In this document: positions 26,397-36,700 of the stretch, one piece after another
Layout of the letters: each line of letters starts with the position of its first letter
How positions within the stretch are numbered: the first letter of the stretch is position 1
Source: JANQKX01 sp039028695
GTDB lineage: Bacteria; Pseudomonadota; Alphaproteobacteria; Kiloniellales; Kiloniellaceae
NCBI GenBank assembly: GCA_039028695.1
Contig: JBCCHN010000010.1
Span: forward strand, 13,806-77,805
Direction: 5' to 3'
Length of the DNA stretch: 64,000 nucleotides
Translations under genes and position numbers: made by a program
The notes under the pieces: model-generated
Told to the model about the DNA's origin: nothing
Databases searched by the model: none
What the model saw: only the letters and a program-made list of their open reading frames with translations

Positions 26397-27164
26397 TCAG
26401 GGTTTCAGTGCGATCGCTGACAGGCCCCGTCCGTAATCCGGTTCCTTTTTATGACAACTCCGTCGATAGCTGAAAAAGCAGCCTTCCTCGGCGTAGGTAT
26501 CCTCGGGTCTTACCTCGATCTCACTAACTCCGGAGCGCCGCAAACAGCTCTCTACATAGCCTTTTATATCGAACTGAAAATGACCATCCCTGGGGGAGCG
26601 TTCAAAAAATCTCTCATGGCTGACATCTTGATCCAGAAAGGGTGCCGGGAATTCCGGGCCGACTTCGTAGGATGTCTGTTCGATGGATGGCCCGATTGCC
26701 GCGACAACTCTTTTGCGCATTGCGCCCAGGCTTTCCATAGCCCCGATGGTGGCTTCCACAACACCATCGAGGGCTCCTTTCCAGCCCGCATGGGCCGCGC
26801 CAACGACCCCGGCTTCGCCATCCGCGAACAGCACGGGCACGCAGTCGGCCGTTAGAATGCCCAAGGCCAGGCCAGGGGTTCGCGTCACCATGGCATCGGC
26901 TTGCGGCGCTTCTTCGCGGCGCCAAGGTTCTGTGACCTCCACCACGTCTGGCGAATGGACCTGATAGACGGTCAAAAGGTATTCCGAAGCCAAACCCAAA
27001 TCCGCGGCGATCCGAGCCCGGTTCTCTGCCACGTTATGCGCCTGGTCGTCAGATCCAAAACCGCAATTCAGCGAACCATATAGACCTTCGCTCACGCCCC
27101 CTTGGCGCGTGAAAAAGCCGTGGCTGATGATCGGGTGCTTCGAAAGATTTTTAGCGGTCAACAT
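26397..27164 (-). CDS. pgeF: peptidoglycan editing factor PgeF (laccase-domain family)
   Basis: About 255 residues of the YfiH/PgeF family. It shows HGFFTRQGGVS near the N-terminus, the VYQVHSPDV motif with the first active-site His, TADCVPVLFAD with the Cys, and GAAHAGWKG with the second His. These form the Cys-His-His metal site. PgeF removes L-Ser wrongly built into the peptidoglycan stem. The ATG at 27164 is preferred to a TTG at 27185. It follows midA in the lgt-midA-pgeF order. Confidence 0.93.
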   Translation of the reverse strand: MLTAKNLSKHPIISHGFFTRQGGVSEGLYGSLNCGFGSDDQAHNVAENRARIAADLGLASEYLLTVYQVHSPDVVEVTEPWRREEAPQADAMVTRTPGLALGILTADCVPVLFADGEAGVVGAAHAGWKGALDGVVEATIGAMESLGAMRKRVVAAIGPSIEQTSYEVGPEFPAPFLDQDVSHERFFERSPRDGHFQFDIKGYVESCLRRSGVSEIEVRPEDTYAEEGCFFSYRRSCHKKEPDYGRGLSAIALKP

Positions 27165-27253
27165 GGGCTGAAAAAGGCAAAGCAATCAAAAATCCGGACG
27201 TCAGTCTCGGCCATCAAAGGTGAAAAGGGAAATCTCGTCAAATCTAATTTGCC

Positions 27254-27284
27254 CCCCGCTCTAATTGGGCCCCGCTCTAATTGG
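27254..27284. repeat. tandem 16-bp repeat over the midA stop codon
   Basis: CCCCGCTCTAATTGG occurs at 27254-27268 and again at 27270-27284, a period of 16 bp. The right copy contains the midA stop codon (TAG on the minus strand) and the last codons. It looks like a recent small duplication in the midA-pgeF gap. Confidence 0.6.
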
Positions 27285-28443
27285 CCACCGACCCAAATCC
27301 GGCTACCTCTTGCAGCTGGGGGCTGGTGATGGCCAATACCTTGAAGAGGTCGCCCATTTGATCCGGGGCGGTCAGGCGGTCAAGCGCGCTTTGGATGTCG
27401 CTGGCTTGGTCGGGTGTGGCCGTTGCCATTAGCCGTTCGGCCCGCTGCCTGATGCCCAATTGAGCGAGGAAGGTCCCTTGGGTCGTCGGCCCGTGGATCT
27501 GCACTGTGTCCTGACCCGCCGCAAGCTTATCCGCCGCAACCTTGTTTAACCGGGCAAAATTCACATGAGCCGATAAGTCCGCGCTGCCGGGCGCCGCCAA
27601 CACGGGATGATAGGAGTGCCGCCGCACGGCCTGCAAGCTGCTCTGTCCGCTGGACGCCACGTAACCGTAATCGATAAAGAGCGCCGCACCCGGAACCTCT
27701 CGCAGGCGCCCGGCCATCTCCGCAACATGGGCCTCGGCCGCCGCACAGCTTTCAATGATGCAGCCCACTTCGGCAATGCTCTGATCTGCCGACAGGAGCT
27801 TTCCAATCAAGGGATCCGTCGGGCCTTGCACAAAACCCAATTCGTCTCCTTTGGGGGAGAGGCCAATCAAACGCTCTCGCCAACCGTCCTCGGTTTGCTC
27901 GAATTGCCGGATCGGCAGGGCGTCGAGAAACTCATTGGCAATGAGGAAGGTGGGGGCCTCCGGCACCTGCCCCAAAGACTCGTACCATGCAATTCTCTGG
28001 GACGGCAAAAGTCCCGCTAGCTTTTCTTCCTGCTTGCGCCTTAAGGCCGGGCTCACCTCCACGAGCGCGAGCTTCAGTGTCTGTAAAAAATTCGGTGCCA
28101 ATCGAGCGGCGCGCAAGGCATCCGCCATCAGCGTACCACGCCCCGGTCCCAGCTCTATCAACTGCAGGTCTCGAGGGCAGCCGAGGCGCTGCCAGCAGTC
28201 GACGCACCACAGACCAATAAGTTCCCCGAACATCTGGCTGATTTCAGGCGCCGTGGTGAAGTCGCCCGTCACGCCGAAAGGGTCTTGGCTCGCACTTTGG
28301 CCCGTATTTTGACCCATGTAGTAGCCGTGCTCTCCACCGACCAGCACCTGGCTCATATAGTTGGCCACCGTGATTGGCCCATGCCGGCGGATGTGGCGGG
28401 CCAAGGTCTGGAACGCGGGGCCTAGGCTGTCCGGCGCGACCAT
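27277..28443 (-). CDS. midA: MidA-type SAM-dependent methyltransferase (DUF185/NDUFAF7 family)
   Basis: About 388 residues. The N-terminal YMSQVLVGGEHGYYM region (about 29-43), the GDFTTAPEISQMFGE stretch (60-74) and the SAM-binding LIELGPGRGTLM identify the family. The human homologue NDUFAF7 dimethylates an arginine of a complex I subunit. The frame is open much further upstream, but that part is antisense to nothing useful and lies inside lgt; the ATG at 28443, overlapping the lgt end by 22 bp, gives the family N-terminus. Confidence 0.9.
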   Translation of the reverse strand: MVAPDSLGPAFQTLARHIRRHGPITVANYMSQVLVGGEHGYYMGQNTGQSASQDPFGVTGDFTTAPEISQMFGELIGLWCVDCWQRLGCPRDLQLIELGPGRGTLMADALRAARLAPNFLQTLKLALVEVSPALRRKQEEKLAGLLPSQRIAWYESLGQVPEAPTFLIANEFLDALPIRQFEQTEDGWRERLIGLSPKGDELGFVQGPTDPLIGKLLSADQSIAEVGCIIESCAAAEAHVAEMAGRLREVPGAALFIDYGYVASSGQSSLQAVRRHSYHPVLAAPGSADLSAHVNFARLNKVAADKLAAGQDTVQIHGPTTQGTFLAQLGIRQRAERLMATATPDQASDIQSALDRLTAPDQMGDLFKVLAITSPQLQEVAGFGSVAN

Positions 28444-29240
28444 AGGATCAAGAAAATGCCAATCAAGACCATAGGCACGGTTAAGATCTGCCCCATGGTG
28501 ATTGTTGATACAATGAAGCCCAAGTGATCGTCCGGTTCTCGAAAGGCCTCGACGGCGACCCGCGATAATCCGTAGCCCAGCATGAAGATCCCCGACAACA
28601 ATCCCGTTCGCTGCAAGGCTCCCCGTTGGGCCGCCAGGAACAAGATCAAGAACAGCAGCAAGCCTTCCAGCACAGCCTCGTAGAGCTGACTTGGGTGACG
28701 GGCAAAGGCGCCGCCGCCAGGAAACACCATGACCCAGGGCAGGTTTTGATCCTCGGCCACCCGACCGTAGAGTTCCCCGTTGATGAAGTTGGCGATACGA
28801 CCCAAAAAAAGCCCGATGGGCGCCGCGCACCCGACGATATCCGAGAGGGTGAAAAAGGATACACCTCGGCTGCGCGCGAAGAACAGCATGGCCAGGAACA
28901 CGCCCAACATGCCGCCGTGAAAACTCATCCCGCCTTCCCATAGGCGCACGATTTCGCCGGGATGGTCGAGGAAGTGCAGGGGCTTATAAAAAAGCACATA
29001 GCCCAGCCGGCCACCTAGCACCACGCCCAGAGTGGCCCACAGCAAAAGGTCATCAAAGGCCTCAGGCTTTAGGCGAGCCGGCGGTTTCAGCGCCAGCCAT
29101 CGACAATACCGCCAGGCCAGCAGGAGACCCACGATGTAGGCGAGGGAGTACCAGCGGATCGCCAAAGGGCCCAACTGCAGTGCAATAGGGTCGATGTTGG
29201 GATAGGCCATGGCGGCGATCATCAAGGTTGGGTTTTCCAT
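28422..29240 (-). CDS. lgt: prolipoprotein diacylglyceryl transferase
   Basis: A 272-residue polytopic membrane protein with the Lgt signature GRIANFINGELYGR at residues 147-160 and the FHGG motif near 107-110. It transfers diacylglycerol from phosphatidylglycerol to the lipobox Cys of prolipoproteins. Seven membrane segments are apparent. The ATG at 29240 has no strong ribosome site; internal ATGs at 29222 and 29210 are alternatives. It is divergent from ubiK and overlaps midA. Confidence 0.95.
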   Translation of the reverse strand: MENPTLMIAAMAYPNIDPIALQLGPLAIRWYSLAYIVGLLLAWRYCRWLALKPPARLKPEAFDDLLLWATLGVVLGGRLGYVLFYKPLHFLDHPGEIVRLWEGGMSFHGGMLGVFLAMLFFARSRGVSFFTLSDIVGCAAPIGLFLGRIANFINGELYGRVAEDQNLPWVMVFPGGGAFARHPSQLYEAVLEGLLLFLILFLAAQRGALQRTGLLSGIFMLGYGLSRVAVEAFREPDDHLGFIVSTITMGQILTVPMVLIGIFLILWSRRTA

Positions 29241-29470
29241 GAGGGATAATAAGCTTCGGTCGAGAGGAAGGGTTGATAGGCTTGGATTTTTGCGTGGTCT
29301 CTTTCGGGCCTTTATAGGTGGCTGTCCGGCGCATGAGCAAGGACGCGATTGGTTTCCGTCGTATAGCTCTGACGGCTCTTCTTTCGCATTGACCGCACCC
29401 GTGACTCCCGGCTCTTTTGCCTCTATATGATGACAGATTCGCTAAGCCAAAAAATGCTTCAAGGACCATT

Positions 29471-29818
29471 ATGCAATCACAAAATCGTTTGTTGGAGGAT
29501 TTAGCCAAGGTGGCCGGGAGTGCCATGGGAGTGGCTGCGGGTATGCGCGGTGAGGTGGAGGCGCGTCTGCGCGATCAATTTGCCCGAATCCTGGATCAAA
29601 TGGAGCTGGTCTCGCGGGAAGAATTCGAAGCCGTCCAGGCGATCGCCAATAAAGCGCGCGAAGAGCAAGAGGTTTTGTCTGAAAGACTGGCGGCCCTGGA
29701 AAAGGCCCTCGCCGAGGCCCAGCGGAGCGCTGGCCCCGCTAAGTCACCTCACTCCAAATCAAGCAGCAAGAAAGCGGCGCCAAGAGCGAAAAAGCCCAGT
29801 TCCCCAAAGTCCCCCTGA
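29471..29818 (+). CDS. ubiK: ubiquinone biosynthesis accessory factor UbiK (BMFP domain)
   Basis: A 115-residue, mostly helical protein. The conserved N-terminal part (NRLLEDLAKVAGSAMG) and a coiled coil from about residue 30 to 80 match the UbiK/BMFP family, followed by a Lys-, Ser- and Pro-rich tail. UbiK helps assemble the Ubi hydroxylase complex. AAGGA lies 5 bases before the ATG at 29471; an in-frame ATG at 29417 lacks a ribosome site. Confidence 0.87.
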   Translation: MQSQNRLLEDLAKVAGSAMGVAAGMRGEVEARLRDQFARILDQMELVSREEFEAVQAIANKAREEQEVLSERLAALEKALAEAQRSAGPAKSPHSKSSSKKAAPRAKKPSSPKSP

Positions 29819-30122
29819 ACTTGGGGTCCCTTATTGTGCAGGGCTTTTATCCACAAGAATTTTCGTGATCGCGCCACCATAACGAATTCACCGGTTGCAG
29901 AGCGGATTCGAAACTGGCACCCTACATGTGGTGGTCACTGCTACCGAATTTCCCATATGTCGCATGTTATGCCATATATTGAGGTTGGGGTGTCAGCAAG
30001 GTCCACCCCTGGCTGCGTTCGGGTTGCCAGGTCTTACAGGTCCGGGTTCAGCACCTTGGCGGGGCGGAGATCCCGCCTCCTATTCGTGTGCAGCAATCCG
30101 ACGACAAATGGGGGGCGGCCAT
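29819..30122 (+). other. 304-bp gap between ubiK and ybjN
   Basis: An open frame extends back from ybjN through this stretch but shows no protein-like character. A GGCGGG...CCCGCC hairpin lies near 30058-30077, without a T-run. It probably holds the ybjN-proC promoter and leader; I see no clear -35/-10 pair or known RNA. Confidence 0.4.
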
Positions 30123-30629
30123 ATGGCGCTGGTAGATTTATCGGGGGAATCCGAACTTTCGATAAACCCGCTTGATATCCTGGAGGAATTAATTACCGCT
30201 AACGATTGGCGGTTTGAACGTCACAACGATAGCGAATTGACTGTCGAGATGGCGGGGCAATGGTGCACTTATCATATGTACTTCGTTTGGCAGGACGATC
30301 TCTCGGCCATCTTTTTTTCCTGCCACTTCGATGTGCGCGTCGTCGAGGCGCAGCGGCCCCGGGTCTACGAACTGGTGGGCCGGGTGAACGAGCGCCTTTG
30401 GTTGGGTCACTTCGACCTTCTGGCCGAACAAGAGACCACCATTTACCGGCAAACCATTCCCATGCGGGGCCAGCGCGAGGTCTCGGCGGAGCAGCTTGAG
30501 GACCTGGTGGATACCGCTATGTTCGAGTGCGAACGCTTTTATCCCGCCCTTCAGTCGGTGGTTTGGAGCGGCCTCAGCGTGCCCGATGCCCTGGCGGCGG
30601 CCATCATGGACACGGTTGGAGAAGCCTAA
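30123..30629 (+). CDS. YbjN domain-containing protein
   Basis: A 168-residue protein from the ATG at 30123, which follows a GGGGG stretch by 7 bases. Residues 10-150 form a YbjN-type alpha/beta domain resembling type III secretion chaperones, with the ISVEMAGQW-like beta hairpin and the VNERLWLGHFDL segment. YbjN proteins have been linked to stress and motility phenotypes, without known chemistry. Its TAA overlaps the proC ATG (TAATG), so the two are coupled. Confidence 0.85.
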   Translation: MALVDLSGESELSINPLDILEELITANDWRFERHNDSELTVEMAGQWCTYHMYFVWQDDLSAIFFSCHFDVRVVEAQRPRVYELVGRVNERLWLGHFDLLAEQETTIYRQTIPMRGQREVSAEQLEDLVDTAMFECERFYPALQSVVWSGLSVPDALAAAIMDTVGEA

Positions 30630-31474
30630 TGGTGCCCGACACCGACGCGCCCGGCCTGGATGTGGGTGAGGGGTTGCTGCTCATTGGCTGTGGCAAGATG
30701 GGCGGTGCTTTGCTTCAGGGCTGGCTGGCCCAGGGCCTTGACCCCACCAAGGCGGTGGTGATCGAGCCCAACCCTGAAGCACTGTTGGGTATGGGCAGCA
30801 AGACCTTACGTCATATTACCGATACCCAGATGCCACCCGGCGATTTCATGCCATCCGTGGTCGTTTTTGCGGTCAAACCCCAGATGATGGGGGCCGCCTT
30901 GCCCCTTTACCGGGCTTATGTCCGTGAAGCTTGCGTTTTTTTGTCGGTGGCGGCGGGGACCACGATTGCTTCCATGACGGCCGCTTTGGGCGATAATGCG
31001 GCGGTTGTGCGTGCCATGCCCAACACGCCGGCCGCGGTAGGTCGAGGTATGACTGTCTTGGCCGCCAACGCCAACGCCTCGACCGGCCAACGGGATCTCT
31101 GCCAAGCCTTGATGGCTGGAGTGGGCCGAACCGACTGGGTGGATGACGAGGCCCTCATGGACCCAGTGACCGGCGTGTCTGGCAGTGGGCCGGCCTATGT
31201 TTTTTGGTTCGTGGAATGCCTGGCCCAAGCCGGTGTTGACGCAGGTCTGCCGACCGAGCTGGCCATGACCTTAGCCCGCCAAACCGTCGCCGGTGCCGGC
31301 GAGTTGCTCTACCAGTCCCCCGAGGCGGCGGGTCAGCTGCGCCAGAATGTGACCTCACCGGCCGGGACAACTTATGAAGCCTTGCAGGTCTTGATGGCTG
31401 AAGACGGCTTACAGCCCCTGATGTCACGCGCCGTGGCGGCGGCGACCCGCCGCAGCCGCGAATTGGCCGGGTAA
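30629..31474 (+). CDS. proC: pyrroline-5-carboxylate reductase
   Basis: A 281-residue protein. The N-terminal Rossmann motif is LLIGCGKMGGALL (about residues 16-28), the AVKPQMM loop follows, and the P5CR signature (VTSPAGTTYEAL) is near residue 240. It reduces pyrroline-5-carboxylate to proline with NAD(P)H. It starts in a TAATG overlap with ybjN. The length is near the usual 270. Confidence 0.95.
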   Translation: MVPDTDAPGLDVGEGLLLIGCGKMGGALLQGWLAQGLDPTKAVVIEPNPEALLGMGSKTLRHITDTQMPPGDFMPSVVVFAVKPQMMGAALPLYRAYVREACVFLSVAAGTTIASMTAALGDNAAVVRAMPNTPAAVGRGMTVLAANANASTGQRDLCQALMAGVGRTDWVDDEALMDPVTGVSGSGPAYVFWFVECLAQAGVDAGLPTELAMTLARQTVAGAGELLYQSPEAAGQLRQNVTSPAGTTYEALQVLMAEDGLQPLMSRAVAAATRRSRELAG

Positions 31475-31485
31475 GGGCCGCCTGA

Positions 31486-31968
31486 TTGGATAGTCTTCAT
31501 CCCAGCGCGCAAAAAGTCCAAGAGGCGCTCCGTGCCCAGGGGTTGGAATGTATCGTCCGGGAGTTTCCCGAGGGCACCCGCACTTCGGAGGATGCGGCCA
31601 AGGCAGCCGGCTGCGCCTTGGGTCAGATCGCCAAGTCTCTCATCTTTCGGGGTAAATCCTCGAATCGGCCCGTTATGGTGATTGCCAGTGGGGTGAATCG
31701 GGTCGACGAACGCGCGGTGGGCCGCCTGCTGGGAGAAAAGATCGGTCGCGCGGATCCGGATTTTGTCCGCAAAAACACGGGCTTTGCCATCGGTGGTGTT
31801 CCTGCCGTGGCACACTTGGTGCCGCCGGTCGCCTTTATTGATGAGGATTTGTTGCAATACGATCAGGTGTGGTCCGCTGCCGGCACGCCCAACGCGGTTT
31901 TTCCCCTAAGCCCGGATCAGTTGGTCCACTTGACCGGTGGACAGGTCGCTTCGCTCAAAAAAGCCTAA
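31486..31968 (+). CDS. YbaK/ProX-type aminoacyl-tRNA deacylase
   Basis: A 160-residue YbaK/EbsC-domain protein. Conserved features are EFPEGTRTSEDAAKA, the active-site Lys in QIAKSLIF and the GFAIGGVPAVAH segment. The family hydrolyses mischarged tRNAs, such as Cys-tRNA-Pro or Ala-tRNA-Pro. The start is a TTG at 31486 with AAGGG upstream; no ATG fits the conserved N-terminus. It lies 11 bp after proC and is likely in the same transcript. Confidence 0.88.
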   Translation: MDSLHPSAQKVQEALRAQGLECIVREFPEGTRTSEDAAKAAGCALGQIAKSLIFRGKSSNRPVMVIASGVNRVDERAVGRLLGEKIGRADPDFVRKNTGFAIGGVPAVAHLVPPVAFIDEDLLQYDQVWSAAGTPNAVFPLSPDQLVHLTGGQVASLKKA

Positions 31969-32100
31969 AGAGGCGGCAAACTCTCGATCGAACACCGCGA
32001 CCATCGCCTTAATGTAATTGTATCCAGGTCCTGGAAGCGGCCTTCCTAACGCCTTATTTAAAGGATACGCCTTAAGGCATCCGAAAATGGGAGAGCGAAA

Positions 32101-32769
32101 ATGGCAAAAAAACCTGCGACTGGATCGGGTGGTTCCAAGCGCCGGACAAAGGCGGACGCAACAGTCGACCATGGCCGCACCGTCATTGAGGCGGCACTGC
32201 GCCTTGCAGCGTCGCGCGGTTGGCGGGATTTGTCCTTGCTTGATATCGCTGACGAGGCTGGTCTTTCCCTGGCCGAGGTTTATGCACTTTATCCATCCAA
32301 ACAGGCGGTCCTTGGCGGGTTTTCCCGCTTGATTGATCAAGAGGTTCTCTCCGGTGATGACGTGGATGGACGGGATGAATCGGCCCGGGATCGACTCTTC
32401 GAGGTACTCATGCGTCGCTTTGATGCATTGCAGCCCCATCGAGATGGCGTCAGCCGAATCCTGGCAGCGGTATCGTGCGATCCATTTGCAGCACTTTGCG
32501 GAGCCAAAAGCTTGCGCCGGTCCATGGCCACCATGCTGGAGGCCGCCGGCTTGTCCGCTTCGGGCTGTCGAGGCATGCTGCGGGTAAAGGGCCTGTCGGC
32601 TATTTATTTGTCGAGCCTAAAAGTCTGGCTAAAGGACGAAAGCCAGGACATGGCCAAAACCATGGCGGCTTTGGACAAAAAGCTGAACCAGGCAGACGGT
32701 CTCGTTCGACGCTGTCAGGACATTGGGAGCAAATCTGCGAAACCTGAGGATGCCGGTCAAGCGGCCTAA
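32101..32769 (+). CDS. TetR-like protein with COQ9-like C-terminal region
   Basis: A 222-residue protein. A basic N-terminal tail (about 1-20) precedes a TetR-type helix-turn-helix (about 25-70, with LSLLDIADEAGLSLAEVYALYP). The C-terminal region resembles the COQ9/rpsU-associated TetR group, including RDRLFEVLMRRFDALQPHR and a final helix with KKLNQADGLVRR. COQ9 binds lipids in ubiquinone synthesis, so it might be a regulator or a lipid-binding protein. Inverted GTATCC/GGATAC elements lie upstream at about 32025-32070. Confidence 0.75.
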   Translation: MAKKPATGSGGSKRRTKADATVDHGRTVIEAALRLAASRGWRDLSLLDIADEAGLSLAEVYALYPSKQAVLGGFSRLIDQEVLSGDDVDGRDESARDRLFEVLMRRFDALQPHRDGVSRILAAVSCDPFAALCGAKSLRRSMATMLEAAGLSASGCRGMLRVKGLSAIYLSSLKVWLKDESQDMAKTMAALDKKLNQADGLVRRCQDIGSKSAKPEDAGQAA

Positions 32770-33086
32770 CGGGACTAGGGCATTTTTTGGCGTTCGTCTG
32801 CCGGGCCTTAAACCGGGTTATGCTTTAATGTACGCCGCTTAACGGCTGAATGACGTCGCAGCGAGCCGCGCCAGCCCTTCTTCCCTCTTCGTACCATCGA
32901 TTGACGCAAACGATCGGCGCTATGCCTTGGCCGGGCCGGCCGCTTGCTAAATGGTGCCGCGATGGGAATAGGACTCTACGCCACAGCATTGCTGTGCTAG
33001 AAGAAACCGTCACTCCGCAAGAGAAACCCGAACCCATTTGATCCCATCGTCAATCGACGCGCTTTCCGACAATAGGTTTTTCGGCA
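32770..33086. other. 317-bp gap before pgsA
   Basis: No gene is supported. A perfect small hairpin, CACAGC-ATT-GCTGTG, lies near 32981-32995, and a GCCGCTTAACGGC stem near 32835. It presumably carries the pgsA promoter and leader. The 63- to 88-residue open frames here have no protein-like character. Confidence 0.4.
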
Positions 33087-33647
33087 ATGCTGACCAGTTT
33101 GCCAAACATTTTGACCCTATCCCGGATTGTTCTTATTCCGGTTCTTTTGGTGCTGATTTACCTGGACACGTCGTTGTTTCGTTGGCTCGCCCTGGCGGGC
33201 TATACCATTGCCTGTCTGACAGATTTCTTCGACGGCTACCTGGCCCGGCATATGAACGACATTTCGCCCTTGGGCCGCTTTTTGGACCCCATAGCCGATA
33301 AGCTTCTTATTGCCTCTTTGCTCATCATGCTGACCCATACCGATCAGATTGATGGGCTGGTGGTGGTCCCGGCGCTCATCATCTTGTGTCGCGAGATCTT
33401 GGTGTCCGGATTGCGGGAATTCCTTGCCGAGATCAAAGTCAGCGTTCCGGTGAGCAGCCTCGCCAAGTGGAAAACCCTCATCCAAATGTTGGCCATGGGT
33501 TTTGTCATTGTGGGCTCGGCCGGGCCGGAGGGCTTTCCCACGGTTTTAATCGGAGAGATCGGTTTGTGGTCGGCCGCCGCCCTTACCCTTATTACCGGAT
33601 ATGACTACCTGGCCCAAGGTCTCAAGCACATGGTGAAACAGGATTAG
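33087..33647 (+). CDS. pgsA: CDP-diacylglycerol-glycerol-3-phosphate 3-phosphatidyltransferase
   Basis: A 186-residue membrane protein of the CDP-alcohol phosphotransferase family. The full catalytic motif is present: D46, D49, G50, A53, R54, G63, D67 and D71. It makes phosphatidylglycerol phosphate, the precursor of phosphatidylglycerol, which Lgt also uses. About five membrane segments are visible. It is convergent with the large glycosyltransferase gene at 33702. Confidence 0.94.
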   Translation: MLTSLPNILTLSRIVLIPVLLVLIYLDTSLFRWLALAGYTIACLTDFFDGYLARHMNDISPLGRFLDPIADKLLIASLLIMLTHTDQIDGLVVVPALIILCREILVSGLREFLAEIKVSVPVSSLAKWKTLIQMLAMGFVIVGSAGPEGFPTVLIGEIGLWSAAALTLITGYDYLAQGLKHMVKQD

Positions 33648-33701
33648 AGGGCCGCGCGAGCGGGCGAGGGGGACATCTTGCCCACGCTTGGAAAAGCTAA
33701 T

Positions 33702-36700
33702 TCACTGGGCGGAAAAGGCCCTCCTAAAACGTCGAAGAACGCGGGTTGAGAGAGAACTATTTTGACCCTGCGCTTGAAGGCTCTGTCCTTTGGGGTGGGC
33801 GTTTTTTCCTTGTTTGGTAGGCGTTTGACGGGACCCGGCCGCACCTGGACCTTTGCCACCCTGCGCGGATTTTTGATGCTGCAGGGAACTGGCGAAAAGC
33901 AGAACATTTCGATAGGCAAAGGGGGCCGCATCGATATAGGGCTGCAGCGCTGCGATGGTCGTGCCGGTGTGGTTATAGGCAAGGGACGCGGCTCGCCCTT
34001 CCGCGTCGCGTTGCCAATAAAGGGGTAAGGGGATCACCTCGACCTTAAAACCCTCAAGCGTCGCCCGGGCAAAAAATTCCTCGCTTTGCTTGCTCACCTT
34101 GTAGGCATTGGAGTATCCGCCTAAGGCCTCAAAGGCCTTGCGCCGCACAAGGCAAAAGGCCCCGCCGTAGCCATTGGCAAAAAAGCCATAACCGGCCGCC
34201 GGGCCGAGGCAGGGAGAAATAAATTTAGGTGTTGTGCTTGCTTCGACTTTTTGTCGTCGCGCCACCCCATTGGCAAAGCAGGTCAGAATGTCCGCTTGGC
34301 TTCGCTCCGCCACCGAAACCATGGTGGCAAGGGCCTCAGGCAGGGCCACCATATCGTCGTCCATGAAAAGCAGAAAATCGCCCCGCGCTTCCTCTGCGGC
34401 CCGGTTGCGGGCAGCCCCCACATAGCGGTTGTCTTGGCGTATCACCCGCCATCCAGAGGACGCAAAGTCGGGCTCCAAACGATCCAGCAATGCCTGTGCG
34501 TCCCGCCGCGTGCTGCCGTCATCCACAAGAATTACTTCCAGATTGGCGTGGGTCTGTCGTTTCAAGGAGTCGATGGCCTCACTGACGAACTTAGGCCGAT
34601 TAAAGTGATTGAGGCAAACACTGACCAAGGGGGCAGATCCCTCACCCGACTTTTTGGCGTTTGTTGCGGCACCTTGCGGTTCGGGGTAAGCCGCGCTGAG
34701 GGCGTTAATAACACCCTCCTGTGTAAGGCTCGCATGCCAATTGAGCCAGGTCAGTGTATTACAATCATTGTCAAAACTGGGCCGCGGCGGCGTGAGTCCT
34801 TCCTGCAGAATTCCGTGGAGACGGCGGTGGAGATCGCCAGGGTGCGCCTCAAAAAGAATGTCGCCTCGCACATCGGGGTGGATCAGTTCCGGGCTGCCGC
34901 CCGTGTTGGCACAGATGAAGGGAATGCCGTGCATCAGGCATTCGTAGATGGCAAAGGAGGAATTTTCCAACAAGGAAGGGATGACGGCCAACCGGTTGTT
35001 TTGGCTAAGATAGTCGGCCACTTCCAGCTGGGACAGGTGACTGACAACTTCCACCTCGAAGGGCCAATCGGCAGATTTTTCGGCAATGAAATCCTCGGCG
35101 GGAAACACCTTTGAGATCTTGCCCAAGAACACGACTTTTTTCGGGTGCAAGGTTTGCATCGCCAGTCGCGCAACGGCGTCGCAAAATATGTAGATGCCTT
35201 TGCGCGGCTCGAGGCGTCCGAAGAAAACGATTTCATCAATTTTGATTTTTTCTTCTTCGGCCGCGGAAAGACCGGGCCCAGGGTCCGGTGGGGTCGGCAG
35301 GGCAACTTCAGCCGCCGCTGGCCGATCACCTTGAGCCTTTGCCGCCAAGGAACGCGCGAAAGCCGGCGGGCCCTCTGGACCCAGCATTATGTTGGGCTGA
35401 ACATGACAGCGGGGACGGTCCAATCGATAGCCATGCTCGAGCATCCAGCGCAAGAGATGCAAGCTGCCGCTGACAATAATGTCACTCAGCTCGACACTGC
35501 GACGTTCCATGTAGCTGGTCGCCAATTCTTGCTGCACGGCGATGTGGGTCGAGCCCCCCTGTCGATTCCACATAGAGGGTGAGGAGCATTTCACGCAAAA
35601 CACCGTGTTGGCGAAGGCCAGCCCCAACTTTTTCGCCAGCATGGAAAAGTAACCTGTGCCGCGCCATTCGGAGACATGCACCAAATCGAAGCTGTCGTGG
35701 TCTTTAAGCCAGAGGTAGCCACCATAAGAAAAGCGAACCGCCCGCGAGACTTCCGACTTGTCCAACGGGATTTCCGGATTGGGCATGGGCACGAAGGTCA
35801 CCCCTCGGTCGCCGTAGAATTTCACCCAGTCTTCGATGGGGCCTTGCTCGGAATGGGATCCCAGGACGTAGAGGATGGTCACCTCGTGCCCCGCCGCCGC
35901 CAGCAATTCAGAAGCATAGCGATAGGCTGTACCAATCCCCCCGTTGCGCACCGGGCCCGTAATGTCCGGTGTCATGATGCACACCTTCAGTGGCCGGGTC
36001 GGGCGCAACAGGCCCTCAAAAAGGGGAAGCCCCGAAAATGTCGCCGTTTTGCAATCAATATTGCGCGGCTCCAGATGTTCGATGAGGGGGTTTGGCGCCC
36101 TAACCCCTTGATAGGGGGAATCATGGCTCGCCGCACCTTGAGAGGGCGGCGCCCAGGACGAAAAGAGTAAACTAAGGCGATCAAATTCAGCCACCAGGCC
36201 CTGGGCCCTCTGCTGAATGCTTGGCAGGTCGCCCTCTTCAGCGGTAGCAGCTTCTCCCACAATTGCCGCCATTTTCCGGCTCAGCTCGGTTAAGCTTTCC
36301 ATCTTCGCTGAAGGGCGGGAAGCGACCGATTCAGAGTCTTCGGGTGACGCAGAAAAGATCGGCTCCAAGAGCTGCTCTAGCTCGGCGTCAGATAAGGAAG
36401 GCAGCCCGTCGATTTGCTCGGCAAGATCCCGTGCCTGGCCCAGGGGGTTTGAGAGCCACGCTTTGCAGGAGACAACGGCGGCCAAATCCAAATTGGTGTA
36501 GCGGATCAAATCCGCGGTTTGCGCCAGCCAGAGAAGTTCGGCTTCCTGGAGCCTAAGGGCACGACCCTGCATTAGAGAATTCACGGCATGAGCGGGCTCG
36601 CGCCAGGCTACAACATAAAGGGGCTGCAGATCCAAACGCTGAAACACCTGATGCCATAAGGGCAAAAGCCGAATTGTTCGAATGTTGTGAAAGCCCCAAA

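Noticed and set aside
27277..28941. A 554-codon frame on the minus strand, longer than midA
   Set aside because: The first 166 codons lie inside lgt in another frame and have no family resemblance; midA starts at 28443.
34251..35114. A 287-codon plus-strand frame opposite the glycosyltransferase gene
   Set aside because: Antisense of a clearly coding region; no recognisable domain.
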